Assembly: GCF_006175945.1 (NCBI RefSeq)
Contig: NZ_VAJL01000001.1
Location: forward strand, 4,597,001 to 4,661,000
DNA length: 64,000 bases
Reading direction: 5' to 3'
DNA from: Chryseobacterium mulctrae
GTDB lineage: Bacteria; Bacteroidota; Bacteroidia; Flavobacteriales; Weeksellaceae
A model generated the notes under the pieces. It saw only the letters and a list, made by a program, of their open reading frames with translations, searched no databases and was not told the origin of the DNA. Numbering within the stretch: position 1 is the first letter of the stretch; every line of letters starts with the position of its first letter. The position numbers were made by a program, and so were the translations under genes. Below are positions 50,668 to 59,138 of the stretch, one piece after another.

Positions 50668-52209
50668 TTAGCTCACTAAAACATCTCCTGTCATAATTGC
50701 AGGAATTTCTACACCCATTACCGATAAAATTGTTGGCGCCATGTCTCCTAATTTTCCTGGTTTCAATTCCCATTTTTTATCTTTATCCATCACAATTAAA
50801 GGAACTAAATTGGTTGAATGCTGCGTATTTGGAGAACCATCTGAATTAATCATAACATCAGAATTACCATGATCTGCCAAAATAAAAACGGCATAACCGT
50901 GTTCGTAACCCATTGTTGCAACTTTTTCGATGCATTTATCTACCGTTTCGGCTGCTTTTACTGCTGCTTCAAAAACTCCGGTGTGACCTACCATATCGGT
51001 ATTTGCAAAGTTTAAACATACAAAATCAGCAGTTTCATTTTCCAGTTCAGGTAAAATTGCATTAGTAATATCATAAGCCGACATTTCAGGCTTTAAATCG
51101 TAAGTTGGTACATCTTTCGGGCTTGGACAAAGCAATCTTTTTTCGCCATGAAATTCTTCTTCACGACCTCCTGAAAAGAAAAACGTAACGTGAGGGTATT
51201 TTTCAGTTTCAGCAATTCTGATCTGAGTTTTTCCGTTTCTTTCTAAAACTTCACCCATTGTATCTTTTAAAACTTCTTCGTCAAAAACGACGTTTACGTT
51301 TTGATACGTTTTATCATAATTGGTTAGCGTAACATAATGAAGATTCAGCTTTCGCATGAAATATTCAGGCATATCGTGCTGACAAAGAACTTCTGTAATC
51401 TCACGACCTCTGTCTGTACGGAAATTAAAGCAAATCACTACATCATTATCAACGATTTTTCCTACAGGAACAACGTTTCCAATCTGTGTTTCTTTAACCA
51501 AAATAATTGGTTTGATGAATTCATCGGTAACATTTTTGTCATAAGATGCTTTGATTGCTGCAAGTGCATTGGTTGTCTGCAAACCAACTCCTTCAACCAT
51601 TGCGTCGTAAGCTAATTTTACACGTTCCCATCTTCTGTCACGATCCATTGCGTAATATCTTCCGATAACAGAAGCTACTTTTCCGGTTGTGTGACTCATG
51701 TGTTCCTGCAATTCTTCAATAAATCCTAAACCTGAATGCGGATCGCAATCTCTACCGTCTGTAAAAGCATGAACGTAAACATTTTCATTTAAACCAAAAT
51801 CTTTTGCCGCAGACAAAAGTCCTTTTAAATGATTGATATGTGAATGTACTCCACCGTTGGAAACCAAACCGATAAAGTGTACATTTTTATTTTCTCTTTT
51901 GGCATAAGCAAAAGCCTCCTGAATTACTTTTTCCTGTCCTAAAGTTCCATTTTCGACAGCCATATTTAGTTTTACCAAATTCTGGTATACTACTCTACCT
52001 GCTCCCAAATTCATGTGTCCTACTTCAGAATTCCCCATTTGTCCGGCCGGAAGACCAACTGCCAAACCGCTCGCTTCTAAAGTTGTATGTGGAAATTTTT
52101 GATAACAGCTATCTATGAATGGTGTATTTGCTTGAGCTAATGCAGAAACTTCAGGATTTGTTCCCAAACCCCATCCGTCAAGTATTGCCAATATTGCTTT
52201 TTTAGACAT
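50668..52209 (-). CDS. gpmI: 2,3-bisphosphoglycerate-independent phosphoglycerate mutase
   Basis: 513 residues from ATG 52209 (seven in-frame codons upstream are probably not translated). Alkaline-phosphatase-type core: metal ligand Asp in AILDGWGLG at the start, phosphoserine in QMGNSEVGHMNLGAGR (~60), and the late His/Asp cluster FILADHGNSD and MVGHTGVFEAAV. Interconverts 3- and 2-phosphoglycerate in glycolysis without bisphosphoglycerate. Own -7 box and terminator, so it is monocistronic. Confidence 0.95.
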   Translation of the reverse strand: MSKKAILAILDGWGLGTNPEVSALAQANTPFIDSCYQKFPHTTLEASGLAVGLPAGQMGNSEVGHMNLGAGRVVYQNLVKLNMAVENGTLGQEKVIQEAFAYAKRENKNVHFIGLVSNGGVHSHINHLKGLLSAAKDFGLNENVYVHAFTDGRDCDPHSGLGFIEELQEHMSHTTGKVASVIGRYYAMDRDRRWERVKLAYDAMVEGVGLQTTNALAAIKASYDKNVTDEFIKPIILVKETQIGNVVPVGKIVDNDVVICFNFRTDRGREITEVLCQHDMPEYFMRKLNLHYVTLTNYDKTYQNVNVVFDEEVLKDTMGEVLERNGKTQIRIAETEKYPHVTFFFSGGREEEFHGEKRLLCPSPKDVPTYDLKPEMSAYDITNAILPELENETADFVCLNFANTDMVGHTGVFEAAVKAAETVDKCIEKVATMGYEHGYAVFILADHGNSDVMINSDGSPNTQHSTNLVPLIVMDKDKKWELKPGKLGDMAPTILSVMGVEIPAIMTGDVLVS

Positions 52210-52231
52210 TTTAATTTGATTTTTAAACAAA

Positions 52232-52239
52232 CAAATTTA
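52232..52239 (-). promoter_or_regulatory. -7 promoter box (TAAATTTG) of gpmI
   Basis: Exact TAnnTTTG on the minus strand, 22 bp upstream of the start codon. Confidence 0.6.
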
Positions 52240-52373
52240 TTGATTTTAAAGTGAATTGAAGAATTTTCAAGGTTTAAATTTTCCTTAAAAGTTTAAAGGA
52301 AACTATTCCAAATAGTCAATCTAACTTAGAATTCTTATTGATTATTCGTTATTGATTATAATACTTAATTTTA

Positions 52374-52450
52374 ACGCAAAGGTCGCTAAGATTTTTTTTA
52401 AGAACTAACTGTTATTAAGTTCGCAAAGGCGAAGAATTCTAAGAATTTTC
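52374..52450. repeat. CGCAAAGG repeat, solo copy
   Basis: taacgcaaaggtcgctaag then, after a ~45 bp A/T spacer, ttcgcaaaggcgaagaattc. The unit cgcaaaggcg also occurs in the GxxExxY cassette (4142-4150, 4301-4311, both orientations), so this may be a remnant of the same family without the gene. Confidence 0.55.
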
Positions 52451-52537
52451 ATTTATAATAGATCAGAGAAAATCAGTTTTTTTTTAAATGATATTTAGGA
52501 TTGAAATTAAATTATCCCGAATTATAAATATTATTTT

Positions 52538-52545
52538 TAATTTTG
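52538..52545 (+). promoter_or_regulatory. -7 promoter box (TAATTTTG) of the SUI1-like gene
   Basis: Exact TAnnTTTG ending 4 bp before ATG 52550, so the mRNA should be leaderless or nearly so. Confidence 0.6.
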
Positions 52546-52549
52546 TTTT

Positions 52550-52873
52550 ATGGATTTAAGAGACCAACTAAAAAACCTTTTTCCTGAGCATGAAGAGCAG
52601 GATTTTCAAATGCCCGAAGAAGAATTTAAGCAGAAAGAACCTCTGGTTTGTAAATTTGAAAAGAAAGGCAGAAACGGAAAACCTGTAACTATTGTAGAAG
52701 GTTGGCAAGGCAGTGAAGACGATTTGAAAAAGATTTCAAAAAAAATAAAAACCACTTTGGGAATCGGTGGTTCTGAAAAAGACGGAACAATTATTATTCA
52801 GGGAGATAACCGTGATAAAATTATGGCGATTCTAAAAGATTTGGGTTATAAAACTAAAAGAGTCGGCGGATAG
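52550..52873 (+). CDS. SUI1/YciH-like translation factor
   Basis: 107 residues with the SUI1/eIF1 fold: RNGKPVTIVEGWQGSEDDLKKISKKIKTTLGIGGSEKDGTIIIQGD (by segments: PVTIVEGWQG, LKKISKKIKTTLGIGGS, GTIIIQGD), DKIMAILKDLGYKTKR. Bacterial YciH influences start-site selection on the 30S subunit. The N-terminal 30 residues are acidic. The promoter places transcription start at the ATG, so the mRNA is probably leaderless. Confidence 0.85.
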   Translation: MDLRDQLKNLFPEHEEQDFQMPEEEFKQKEPLVCKFEKKGRNGKPVTIVEGWQGSEDDLKKISKKIKTTLGIGGSEKDGTIIIQGDNRDKIMAILKDLGYKTKRVGG

Positions 52874-53179
52874 ATTATATTAGGTTTTAGGTTGCAGTTG
52901 ATAGGTGATAGTTTACAGTATGAATTCAAGTTTTAAAACTGAAAAGCAGGCATAAATATTTTCAGGAAATTATTTTTAATAATGTATAAATAAAAAAAAT
53001 TGCCATCGACAAAGAACATGACGACAGCAAAAGAGAAAGTGTAATTATTAAAACACAAATCTAAGATTTCAATATTACCGTAACTTTAATCTTAAATTAA
53101 ATAAAGATTATCTTTTGATTGATCTGCTTTTTTTAAAACAAAATTCTTATCTTCACTTCCCTTTTTTAATAAAATAATT
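52874..53179. other. Spacer upstream of the uridine phosphorylase gene
   Basis: 306 bp without a gene. Weak -7-like TATCTTCA near 53149-53156. Degenerate TAGGTTTTAGGTT-type filler at 52888-52920. Nothing else is seen. Confidence 0.5.
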
Positions 53180-54034
53180 ATGCTAAATAAACTTGCAGCT
53201 TCAGAATTGGTTCTGAACGAAGACGGAAGTGTATATCACCTTAACCTTTTGCCGGAAGATATTGCCAACAAAATAATTTTGGTAGGCGATCCGGACAGAG
53301 TTCCAAAAGTTTCAAAATACTTTGATAAGGTAGAAATCAAAAAAAATAAAAGAGAATTCTATACCCACACAGGAACTTTGCGTGGTGAAAGAATTTCTGT
53401 AATGTCAACCGGAATCGGTACCGAAAATATCGATATCGTAATGAATGAACTTGATGCTTTGGTGAATATCGATTTAAAGGAAAAAGAATTTAAATCTGAA
53501 CATCAATCATTACAACTATTCAGAATGGGAACTTGCGGAAGTGTAAATCCTGATGTGCAGGTTGACAATATGCTGGTTACTCAAAATGTAGTTGGGCTTG
53601 ACGGTTTGATGCATTTTTATCAGGATTATCAGTTTGAAAATGAGTTTTCAAAAAATTTCTTTGAAAAATTCCCGTACGAAAAAATTAAGCCCATGCTTTA
53701 TTTCTCTGAGTGGTCTGAAGAATTGGGAGAATTGTATAAAGATGCCAAATATCACGGAAATACAGCTACTTTCCCGGGGTTTTATGCTCCACAAGGAAGA
53801 CAGCTTCGTTTAAAAGCTTTGGATGATAAATTCCTTGAAACTTTAAATGATTTAGGAATTACCAATTTTGAAATGGAAACATCTGCAATTTATGCTTTTT
53901 CAAAATTGTTGGGCCACAAAGCGATTACCGTAAATAATGTGATTGCCAACAGAAGACGTGGTGAGTTTTCATCTGATCATCATGCTTCTGAAAAGAATTT
54001 GATTGAGTGGGTTCTCGACAGAATTATTAAATAA
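53180..54034 (+). CDS. Uridine phosphorylase-like nucleoside phosphorylase
   Basis: 284 residues of the PNP/UDP family: LVGDPDRVPKVS (phosphate-binding G-D-x-x-R), TGIGTENIDIV, FRMGTCGSVNPDV (G-T-C-G), and NFEMETSAIYAF (E-M-E for ribose). It cleaves uridine or a related nucleoside with phosphate in pyrimidine salvage. The middle segment is longer than in E. coli Udp, as in flavobacterial forms. Ends at a bidirectional terminator. Confidence 0.88.
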   Translation: MLNKLAASELVLNEDGSVYHLNLLPEDIANKIILVGDPDRVPKVSKYFDKVEIKKNKREFYTHTGTLRGERISVMSTGIGTENIDIVMNELDALVNIDLKEKEFKSEHQSLQLFRMGTCGSVNPDVQVDNMLVTQNVVGLDGLMHFYQDYQFENEFSKNFFEKFPYEKIKPMLYFSEWSEELGELYKDAKYHGNTATFPGFYAPQGRQLRLKALDDKFLETLNDLGITNFEMETSAIYAFSKLLGHKAITVNNVIANRRRGEFSSDHHASEKNLIEWVLDRIIK

Positions 54035-54036
54035 TA

Positions 54037-54069
54037 AAAAAAAGGATTGCGAGTTGCAATCCTTTTTTA
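54037..54069. terminator. Bidirectional terminator
   Basis: aaaaaaggattgc / gcaatcctttttt, loop gagtt, T-run on both ends. It separates the convergent uridine phosphorylase and hypothetical genes. Confidence 0.9.
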
Positions 54070-54076
54070 GTTTTTA

Positions 54077-54907
54077 TTAATATGGGCAATTTTTTTCGTA
54101 TTCTTTTATGATTCCTGCATAAAATTCGAGATAAGCACGAAGCATATAGTCTCCGATAACCTGCTGCGTTCGATTGTGTTTATAGCCTTGTTTTTTTGCA
54201 TCATCATAAGCCTGTTTACGGACTTGTTTAAATCTTTCGTTAATTTCTTTTCTGAAACTTTTTTCTTCTAATTTCGCTTCAAAAACATTCATGTATTTTT
54301 GGAAATCAGGACAATTTCTTCCTGCATATCTAAAACTCTGCACCATTCTGTCGTACATCGAACCTATACTGAAAAGGCTCATTTTATCGTAATCTACAGG
54401 CATCAAAGCAAAATCATCTTTTGCATTTCTGATATAAAACTCTGAATAGGCATAATTGCAGATTGAATTGGTACAAATATCTATATTAGAGCCAAAAATC
54501 TGAATTTTCCCATCATATAACAATGGTTGAAAAGATCTTTTTCTTTTGTCCTCAACTTTGCCGTTTTTATCTACATACTTCATGTCTAATCTTTCGATGG
54601 CACTGGTAACATCATCATGATCATCAAATATTTTCAGAGATTTTACATCTTTAGCACTTAATTTTTCTGCCGAAGAACTTTGTGTTTTTTTATATTCAAA
54701 ACTGTAGATATTATCTTTATCAAAAAAGCCCGGATATGTACCATTTGGGTAATTGTAACCGACAAAAAAGCCATTTATTTTTGAGCCATCCTCCATTACA
54801 AATTCAGCTTTCGGTTGTTCTTTATCCTGTTTCTTCCCATAATATTGTTGGGAAGAAATCTTCGCTGTACTAAAACAAAGTAAAGACAGTAGTATTTTAA
54901 TCTTCAT
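54077..54907 (-). CDS. Exported hypothetical protein
   Basis: 276 residues with a signal peptide (LLCFSTAKISSQ). A beta-rich region (residues 30-150: EFVMEDGSKINGFFVGYNY, DDHDDVTSAIERL) followed by a helical C-terminal half rich in Arg/Lys (~185-276, RKEINERFKQVRKQAYDDAKKQG). Contains four Cys (ICTNSICN, NCPD, NCPY) that may form disulfides. No family recognised. Confidence 0.62.
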   Translation of the reverse strand: MKIKILLSLLCFSTAKISSQQYYGKKQDKEQPKAEFVMEDGSKINGFFVGYNYPNGTYPGFFDKDNIYSFEYKKTQSSSAEKLSAKDVKSLKIFDDHDDVTSAIERLDMKYVDKNGKVEDKRKRSFQPLLYDGKIQIFGSNIDICTNSICNYAYSEFYIRNAKDDFALMPVDYDKMSLFSIGSMYDRMVQSFRYAGRNCPDFQKYMNVFEAKLEEKSFRKEINERFKQVRKQAYDDAKKQGYKHNRTQQVIGDYMLRAYLEFYAGIIKEYEKNCPY

Positions 54908-55031
54908 AAAATTGATTATAGTTTTTTATTAAAATCAAATATAAAAAAAATTATGTTTTTTTTAACTTTTATAAAATTATTTAGGAATACTTCTTGCCTA
55001 TTCTTAAACATAACACTTAAATATTAACATT

Positions 55032-55331
55032 ATGGAAAACCAGGATTATAACAAAGCTGAAAAAGCAGTAGACAACACTGAAAACTCTTTAAGAAATGCA
55101 GCAACCGATGCAAAATGGAAAATCAGTGATTTGGCAGACAAAGCCAGAGATTATATCAACGAAAAAAGAAATAACGACGAAGAAGCAAACCATGAAGGTT
55201 GGCTAGACAGGGTAAAAGCTAATGCAGCAGATACGTGGGAAGATATTAAAGACGGAGCCAATGATGCTTGGGAAAAAACCAAAGATGCAGCAGAAGATGT
55301 GAAGGCAGAATGGAACAAAAAAACGAACTAA
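55032..55331 (+). CDS. LEA-like/YtxH-type hydrophilic stress protein
   Basis: 99 residues, no hydrophobic segment, pI near neutral with many K/D/E/A. From ~48 a motif W-x2-[IV]-K-[DA]-x-A recurs (GWLDRVKANA, TWEDIKDGAN, AWEKTKDAAED, EWNKK) with a period of 11-14 residues, as in LEA group 3 proteins and CsbD/YtxH-type stress proteins. Such helices often form on drying or membrane contact. Single gene with a terminator; role in stress is inference. Confidence 0.7.
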   Translation: MENQDYNKAEKAVDNTENSLRNAATDAKWKISDLADKARDYINEKRNNDEEANHEGWLDRVKANAADTWEDIKDGANDAWEKTKDAAEDVKAEWNKKTN

Positions 55332-55361
55332 GTTTATTAGTCTTTTATATATTATCAAAGA

Positions 55362-55399
55362 AAAACGGAGTCTTTTTAGGAAGGCTTCGTTTTTTATTA
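55362..55399 (+). terminator. Terminator of the LEA-like gene
   Basis: Stem aaaacggagtc / ggcttcgtttt with two G-U pairs, 10 nt loop, then T-run. Confidence 0.8.
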
Positions 55400-55421
55400 T
55401 GTTCTAAACACAAATTATTGC

Positions 55422-55429
55422 TACATTTG
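55422..55429 (+). promoter_or_regulatory. -7 promoter box (TACATTTG) of fabI
   Basis: Exact TAnnTTTG, 25 bp before the fabI ATG at 55455. Confidence 0.65.
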
Positions 55430-55454
55430 TGGGATTAATAAACATTAAAGAATT

Positions 55455-56264
55455 ATGTCATACGGTTTACTTAAAGGCAAGAAGGGAATTATTTTTGGAG
55501 CCCTTAATGAACAATCTATCGCATGGAAAGTTGCTGAAAGATGCCACGAAGAAGGCGCAGAATTTATCCTGTCAAACGCTCCGATTGCTCTTAGAATGGG
55601 AGAATTGAACGGTTTAGCAGAAAAAACAGGTTCTGAGGTAATCGGTGCAGACGCAACTTCTATCGAAGATCTTGAAAAACTTTTTGATGCTGCTGTTGCA
55701 AAATTTGGTAAAATCGACTTCATCCTTCACTCAATTGGTATGTCTATCAATGTGAGAAAAGGAAAGCATTATACAGAAATGAACTACGATTGGTTGGAAA
55801 AAGGTTGGGATATTTCAGCAGTTTCTTTCCACAAAGTAATGAGAGTGGCTTACGAAAAAGACTGTATGAACGAATGGGGAAGTATTTTGGCACTAACTTA
55901 TATTGCTGCTCAAAGAACATTCCCGGATTACAACGATATGTCTGATAACAAAGCTTATCTGGAAAGTATCGCAAGAACTTTCGGAAACTATTGGGGTGAA
56001 AGAAAAGTACGTGTAAACACGGTTTCTCAGTCTCCTACTCCAACTACTGCAGGAAGCGGTGTGAAAGGTTTCGGAGGTTTCTTAGGGTATGCTGAAGATA
56101 TGTCTCCACTAGGAAACGCTACGGCTCTTGAATGCGCAGATTATTGCGTAACTCTTTTCTCTGATTTAACGAAGAAAGTAACGATGCAGAATCTTTTCCA
56201 TGATGGAGGATTCAGCAGCTCTGGAGTTACTCAGAAAGTAATCAGCAAATATGATGTTGAATAA
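55455..56264 (+). CDS. fabI: Enoyl-[acyl-carrier-protein] reductase (FabI)
   Basis: 269 residues, normal length. NAD-binding GALNEQSIAW (near 15-24), catalytic Y149/Y159 and K166 (Y-x6-K spacing in DYNDMSDNK), SQSPTPTTAGSG, and a loop FHDGGF at the end. It reduces trans-2-enoyl-ACP in the last step of each fatty-acid elongation cycle and is the triclosan target in bacteria. Own -7 box; followed by a terminator. It fits with the acyl-ACP desaturase gene 5 kb upstream in fatty-acid metabolism. Confidence 0.95.
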   Translation: MSYGLLKGKKGIIFGALNEQSIAWKVAERCHEEGAEFILSNAPIALRMGELNGLAEKTGSEVIGADATSIEDLEKLFDAAVAKFGKIDFILHSIGMSINVRKGKHYTEMNYDWLEKGWDISAVSFHKVMRVAYEKDCMNEWGSILALTYIAAQRTFPDYNDMSDNKAYLESIARTFGNYWGERKVRVNTVSQSPTPTTAGSGVKGFGGFLGYAEDMSPLGNATALECADYCVTLFSDLTKKVTMQNLFHDGGFSSSGVTQKVISKYDVE

Positions 56265-56287
56265 GTGAAATTTTCACTCTGAATATT

Positions 56288-56319
56288 AAATCCGAAATAT
56301 TTTGTTTCGGATTTTTTTT
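56288..56319 (+). terminator. Terminator of fabI
   Basis: Stem aaatccgaaa / tttcggattt, 7 nt loop, then an eight-T run. Confidence 0.9.
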
Positions 56320-56350
56320 GATAGTTATCTAGCCTTTTGTGATAAATAAA

Positions 56351-56381
56351 TTCGGCGGAGCCAAAGGCTCCGCTGAATTTT
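56351..56381. terminator. Second strong hairpin after fabI
   Basis: ttcggcggagcc / ggctccgctgaa with an AAA loop (one G-U pair), followed by TTTTAATT. GC-rich for this genome; it could be a back-up terminator or part of a GGAGCCAAAGGCTCC-type repeat. Confidence 0.6.
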
Positions 56382-56777
56382 AATTAAAAATATTAATATG
56401 AAGTGTACTTTGTATTAAAGTTTTGAGTTTTATGTTATGAGCTATTCTATTTTTTTAAAGCAAAGTTTTATTTTAAAAAAAATCTGATTTTTAGGGAGGA
56501 AAAGACGAATCAATTCCATTGATTTTATGAAGCTTACTTAATCAGCGACTTGTCGCAATTCTTTGCTCCTTAAAATTTTTGAACGTAATATTTAAAACTT
56601 TTCGTTAAAAATCCAATTTACATTATTCTCAAAGTTTGTCATTCTGAGGAACGAGGAATCTCTAATAATGATGTTGAGATTCTTCAATCCGCTACACTTC
56701 TTTCAGAATGACAAACGTTATATTTTGTTACAACCAAAAGCGGGTTTTATCCCGCTCTTAGTAATAAAAACTATTAT
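56382..56777. other. Spacer between fabI and the PUL
   Basis: About 400 bp without a gene. It carries one TTTGTCATTC-family palindromic repeat (56634-56716). The rest is A/T-rich and shows no promoter box in the PUL direction; no open frame of note. Confidence 0.6.
56634..56716. repeat. TTTGTCATTC-family palindromic repeat (copy 3, full)
   Basis: 83 bp with perfect 14 bp ends, gtttgtcattctga / tcagaatgacaaac, and an inner inverted pair gaatctc / gagattc. Same family as 8864-8911. Its palindromic ends and size fit a small non-autonomous element or a REP-type sequence. Confidence 0.7.
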
Positions 56778-59000
56778 TTATTTTGACCAATTAATTCTTT
56801 TTGTCTGAACATTTTGAGAATCGGTTCCTATCATAATGTCAAAATCTCCGGCTTCCCAATCATAATTCAATTCATCATCATAAAATTTCAGATTTTCTGG
56901 AGTTAATGTAAAATTAATGGTTTTAGTTTCTCCTTTTTTAATGAAAACTTTTTGAAAACCTTTTAATTCTTTTACAGGTCGTACTACTTTTCCAAATAAA
57001 TCTCTGATGTACAGCTGCACCACTTCTTCCCCATCGTATTTTCCGGTGTTAGAAACATTTACACTGATATTTAAAGTCTGATTTCCTTTCAGGTTTGTTG
57101 AACTTAAATTCATTTCAGAATATTTAAATTGAGTATAACTTAAACCATAACCAAATGGGAATTTAGGATCATTATCCAAATCGATGTAGGCTGAAACATA
57201 ATTTCTGTCGGTGTTGTTTTTTGCAGGTCTTCCTGTATTATAATGGTTATAATAAACAGGAATTTGTCCTTCTGTTCTAGGAAAAGACATTGGAAGTTTT
57301 CCACCTGGATTTACCGTTCCAAAAAGAACATCTGCAATAGAATTTCCGGCTTCTGTACCCAACCACCAAGTGTAAACAATGGTTGAAATATTATCTGCAG
57401 CCCAATCAAAAACCAAAGGTCTTCCTGCATTGACCATTAAAACAATTGGTTTTCCCGTTTTAGCAATTTCTTTTAAAAGTTCTTCCTGAACTCCCGAAAA
57501 ATGAATATTGCTTCTGCTTTTCGCCTCTCCGCTCATCGCATGACCTTCGCCTAAAGTCATAATCACAACGTCTGCTTTTTTTGCCGTTTCTACAGCTTCA
57601 GCAAACATAGATTTATCCTGATCATCAACATTAGCGCCTTTGGCGTACAATAAAGTCGAATTTTTATCTAATTGATTTTTAATTCCATCAAACTGAGTAA
57701 CAATTCTTTGATTGTCATCTTTAAATGCAATCGACCAGAAGCCATGATTGGCAACTGTCTCTTTTCCGAAAGGACCAATTAAAGCCACCGTTTTAATAGA
57801 TTTTGAAAGCGGAAGAATATTTTTTTCATTTTTAAGCAGAACAATAGATTTTGAACCAAATTCTCTCCCGAATCTTCTATTTTCCTGATTGTTTAATTGT
57901 TCTTTCTGTCTTTTTTCGCTGCTGAATCTGTAAGGATCATCAAATAATCCCATTTCAAATTTTTTGACCAAAATTCTTCTCGTTGCGTCATCAATAAATT
58001 TTGGATCAACTTTCCCTTCTTGAACTAATTTTGGAAGTTCAGCCATGTAAGCACGACTTTCCATATCCATATCAGTTCCTGCATTCATGGCTTTTTCGGC
58101 TGCTTCTTTGCTGTCTTTGGCATATCCGTGAGGAACCATTTCTCCGATACTTCCCCAATCTGAAACTACAAAACCTTTATAATTCCATTGGTCTTTTAAA
58201 AGATTTCTTAAAATATATTTGTTTGCTGTTGCCGGAATTCCATTAATGTCATTAAAAGAGTTCATGAAAGTCGCGACTCCCGCTTCTGCAGCAGCTTTGA
58301 AAGGAGGTAAATAAGTTTCGTGGAATTGTCTTAAACTCATATCCACAGAATTGTAATCTCTTCCGCCAACTGCAGCTCCATACGCTGCGAAATGTTTCGC
58401 ACAAGCCATAATGGCGTCAAGATTTCCAAGACCTTTTCCCTGAAAACCTTTGATTCTTGCCAAACCAATTTGCATTCCCAAATACGTGTCTTCGCCGGAA
58501 CCTTCCATCACTCTTCCCCATCTCGGATCTCTTGCAATATCGACCATCGGTGCAAAAGTCCAGTGAATTCCATAAGCTGAAGCTTCTGTGGCTGCAATTC
58601 GTTCTGATTTTTCAATTAATTTTAAATCCCAACTCGCTGCTTGTCCTAAATTCACGGGAAATGTTGTTCTGTAGCCATGAATTACATCCTGACCAAAGAG
58701 TAAAGGAATTCTTAATCTAGATTTTAAAGCTAATTCCTGAAATTTTTTCGTTTCTTCTGCTCCTGCAACATTGAGCATAGAACCAACTTTTCCTTTTTTT
58801 ATTTCTTCTAAAACCGTCGCAGAATTTGAGTTTTGCGGACCCGTTGCATATTCAAAACCACTGTATTGAACGAGTTGTCCTACTTTTTCTTCCAACGTCA
58901 TTTTTGACAACAACTCGGAAACTTTCTGGTCGATTGTTTTTTGCCCGAAAGCGTTGAATCCGAATGCTGTAAATGCTAATATGAAATATATCTTCTTCAT
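56778..59000 (-). CDS. Glycoside hydrolase family 3 (beta-glucosidase, BglX-like)
   Basis: 740 residues with a signal peptide ending NAFG. GH3 N domain with nucleophile Asp in YKGFVVSDWGSIGEM (near 280), KHFAAYGA, FGQDVIHGYRTTFPV, then the GH3 C domain (~380-620) and a fibronectin-like C-terminal domain (LKGFQKVFIKKGETKTINF). It releases glucose or glucose-like units from beta-glucosides in the periplasm. It is the last gene of the PUL, 138 bp after the GH30 gene. Confidence 0.93.
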   Translation of the reverse strand: MKKIYFILAFTAFGFNAFGQKTIDQKVSELLSKMTLEEKVGQLVQYSGFEYATGPQNSNSATVLEEIKKGKVGSMLNVAGAEETKKFQELALKSRLRIPLLFGQDVIHGYRTTFPVNLGQAASWDLKLIEKSERIAATEASAYGIHWTFAPMVDIARDPRWGRVMEGSGEDTYLGMQIGLARIKGFQGKGLGNLDAIMACAKHFAAYGAAVGGRDYNSVDMSLRQFHETYLPPFKAAAEAGVATFMNSFNDINGIPATANKYILRNLLKDQWNYKGFVVSDWGSIGEMVPHGYAKDSKEAAEKAMNAGTDMDMESRAYMAELPKLVQEGKVDPKFIDDATRRILVKKFEMGLFDDPYRFSSEKRQKEQLNNQENRRFGREFGSKSIVLLKNEKNILPLSKSIKTVALIGPFGKETVANHGFWSIAFKDDNQRIVTQFDGIKNQLDKNSTLLYAKGANVDDQDKSMFAEAVETAKKADVVIMTLGEGHAMSGEAKSRSNIHFSGVQEELLKEIAKTGKPIVLMVNAGRPLVFDWAADNISTIVYTWWLGTEAGNSIADVLFGTVNPGGKLPMSFPRTEGQIPVYYNHYNTGRPAKNNTDRNYVSAYIDLDNDPKFPFGYGLSYTQFKYSEMNLSSTNLKGNQTLNISVNVSNTGKYDGEEVVQLYIRDLFGKVVRPVKELKGFQKVFIKKGETKTINFTLTPENLKFYDDELNYDWEAGDFDIMIGTDSQNVQTKRINWSK

Positions 59001-59138
59001 TTATAATTAGTTTTGGTATGTTTCTAAATGTAAAGTTCGCAAAGATTTTCTTGCAAATAGTGCGGTTGATTTTTTAAGTTCACTAAAATCTTTTACTTAG
59101 CAAAAAAAGAAGTTTTACCAATTAATAATAACTCTAAC

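Larger units (their letters stand above)
52210..52549. other. Spacer between gpmI and the SUI1-like gene
   Basis: 340 bp without a gene. It holds the gpmI -7 box on the minus strand, the CGCAAAGG repeat (52374-52450) and the SUI1 -7 box on the plus strand. No other structure is seen. Confidence 0.6.

Noticed and set aside
56351..56377. Riboswitch-like GC-rich hairpin
   Set aside because: It is downstream of fabI and not in a leader; a terminator or repeat explains it better.
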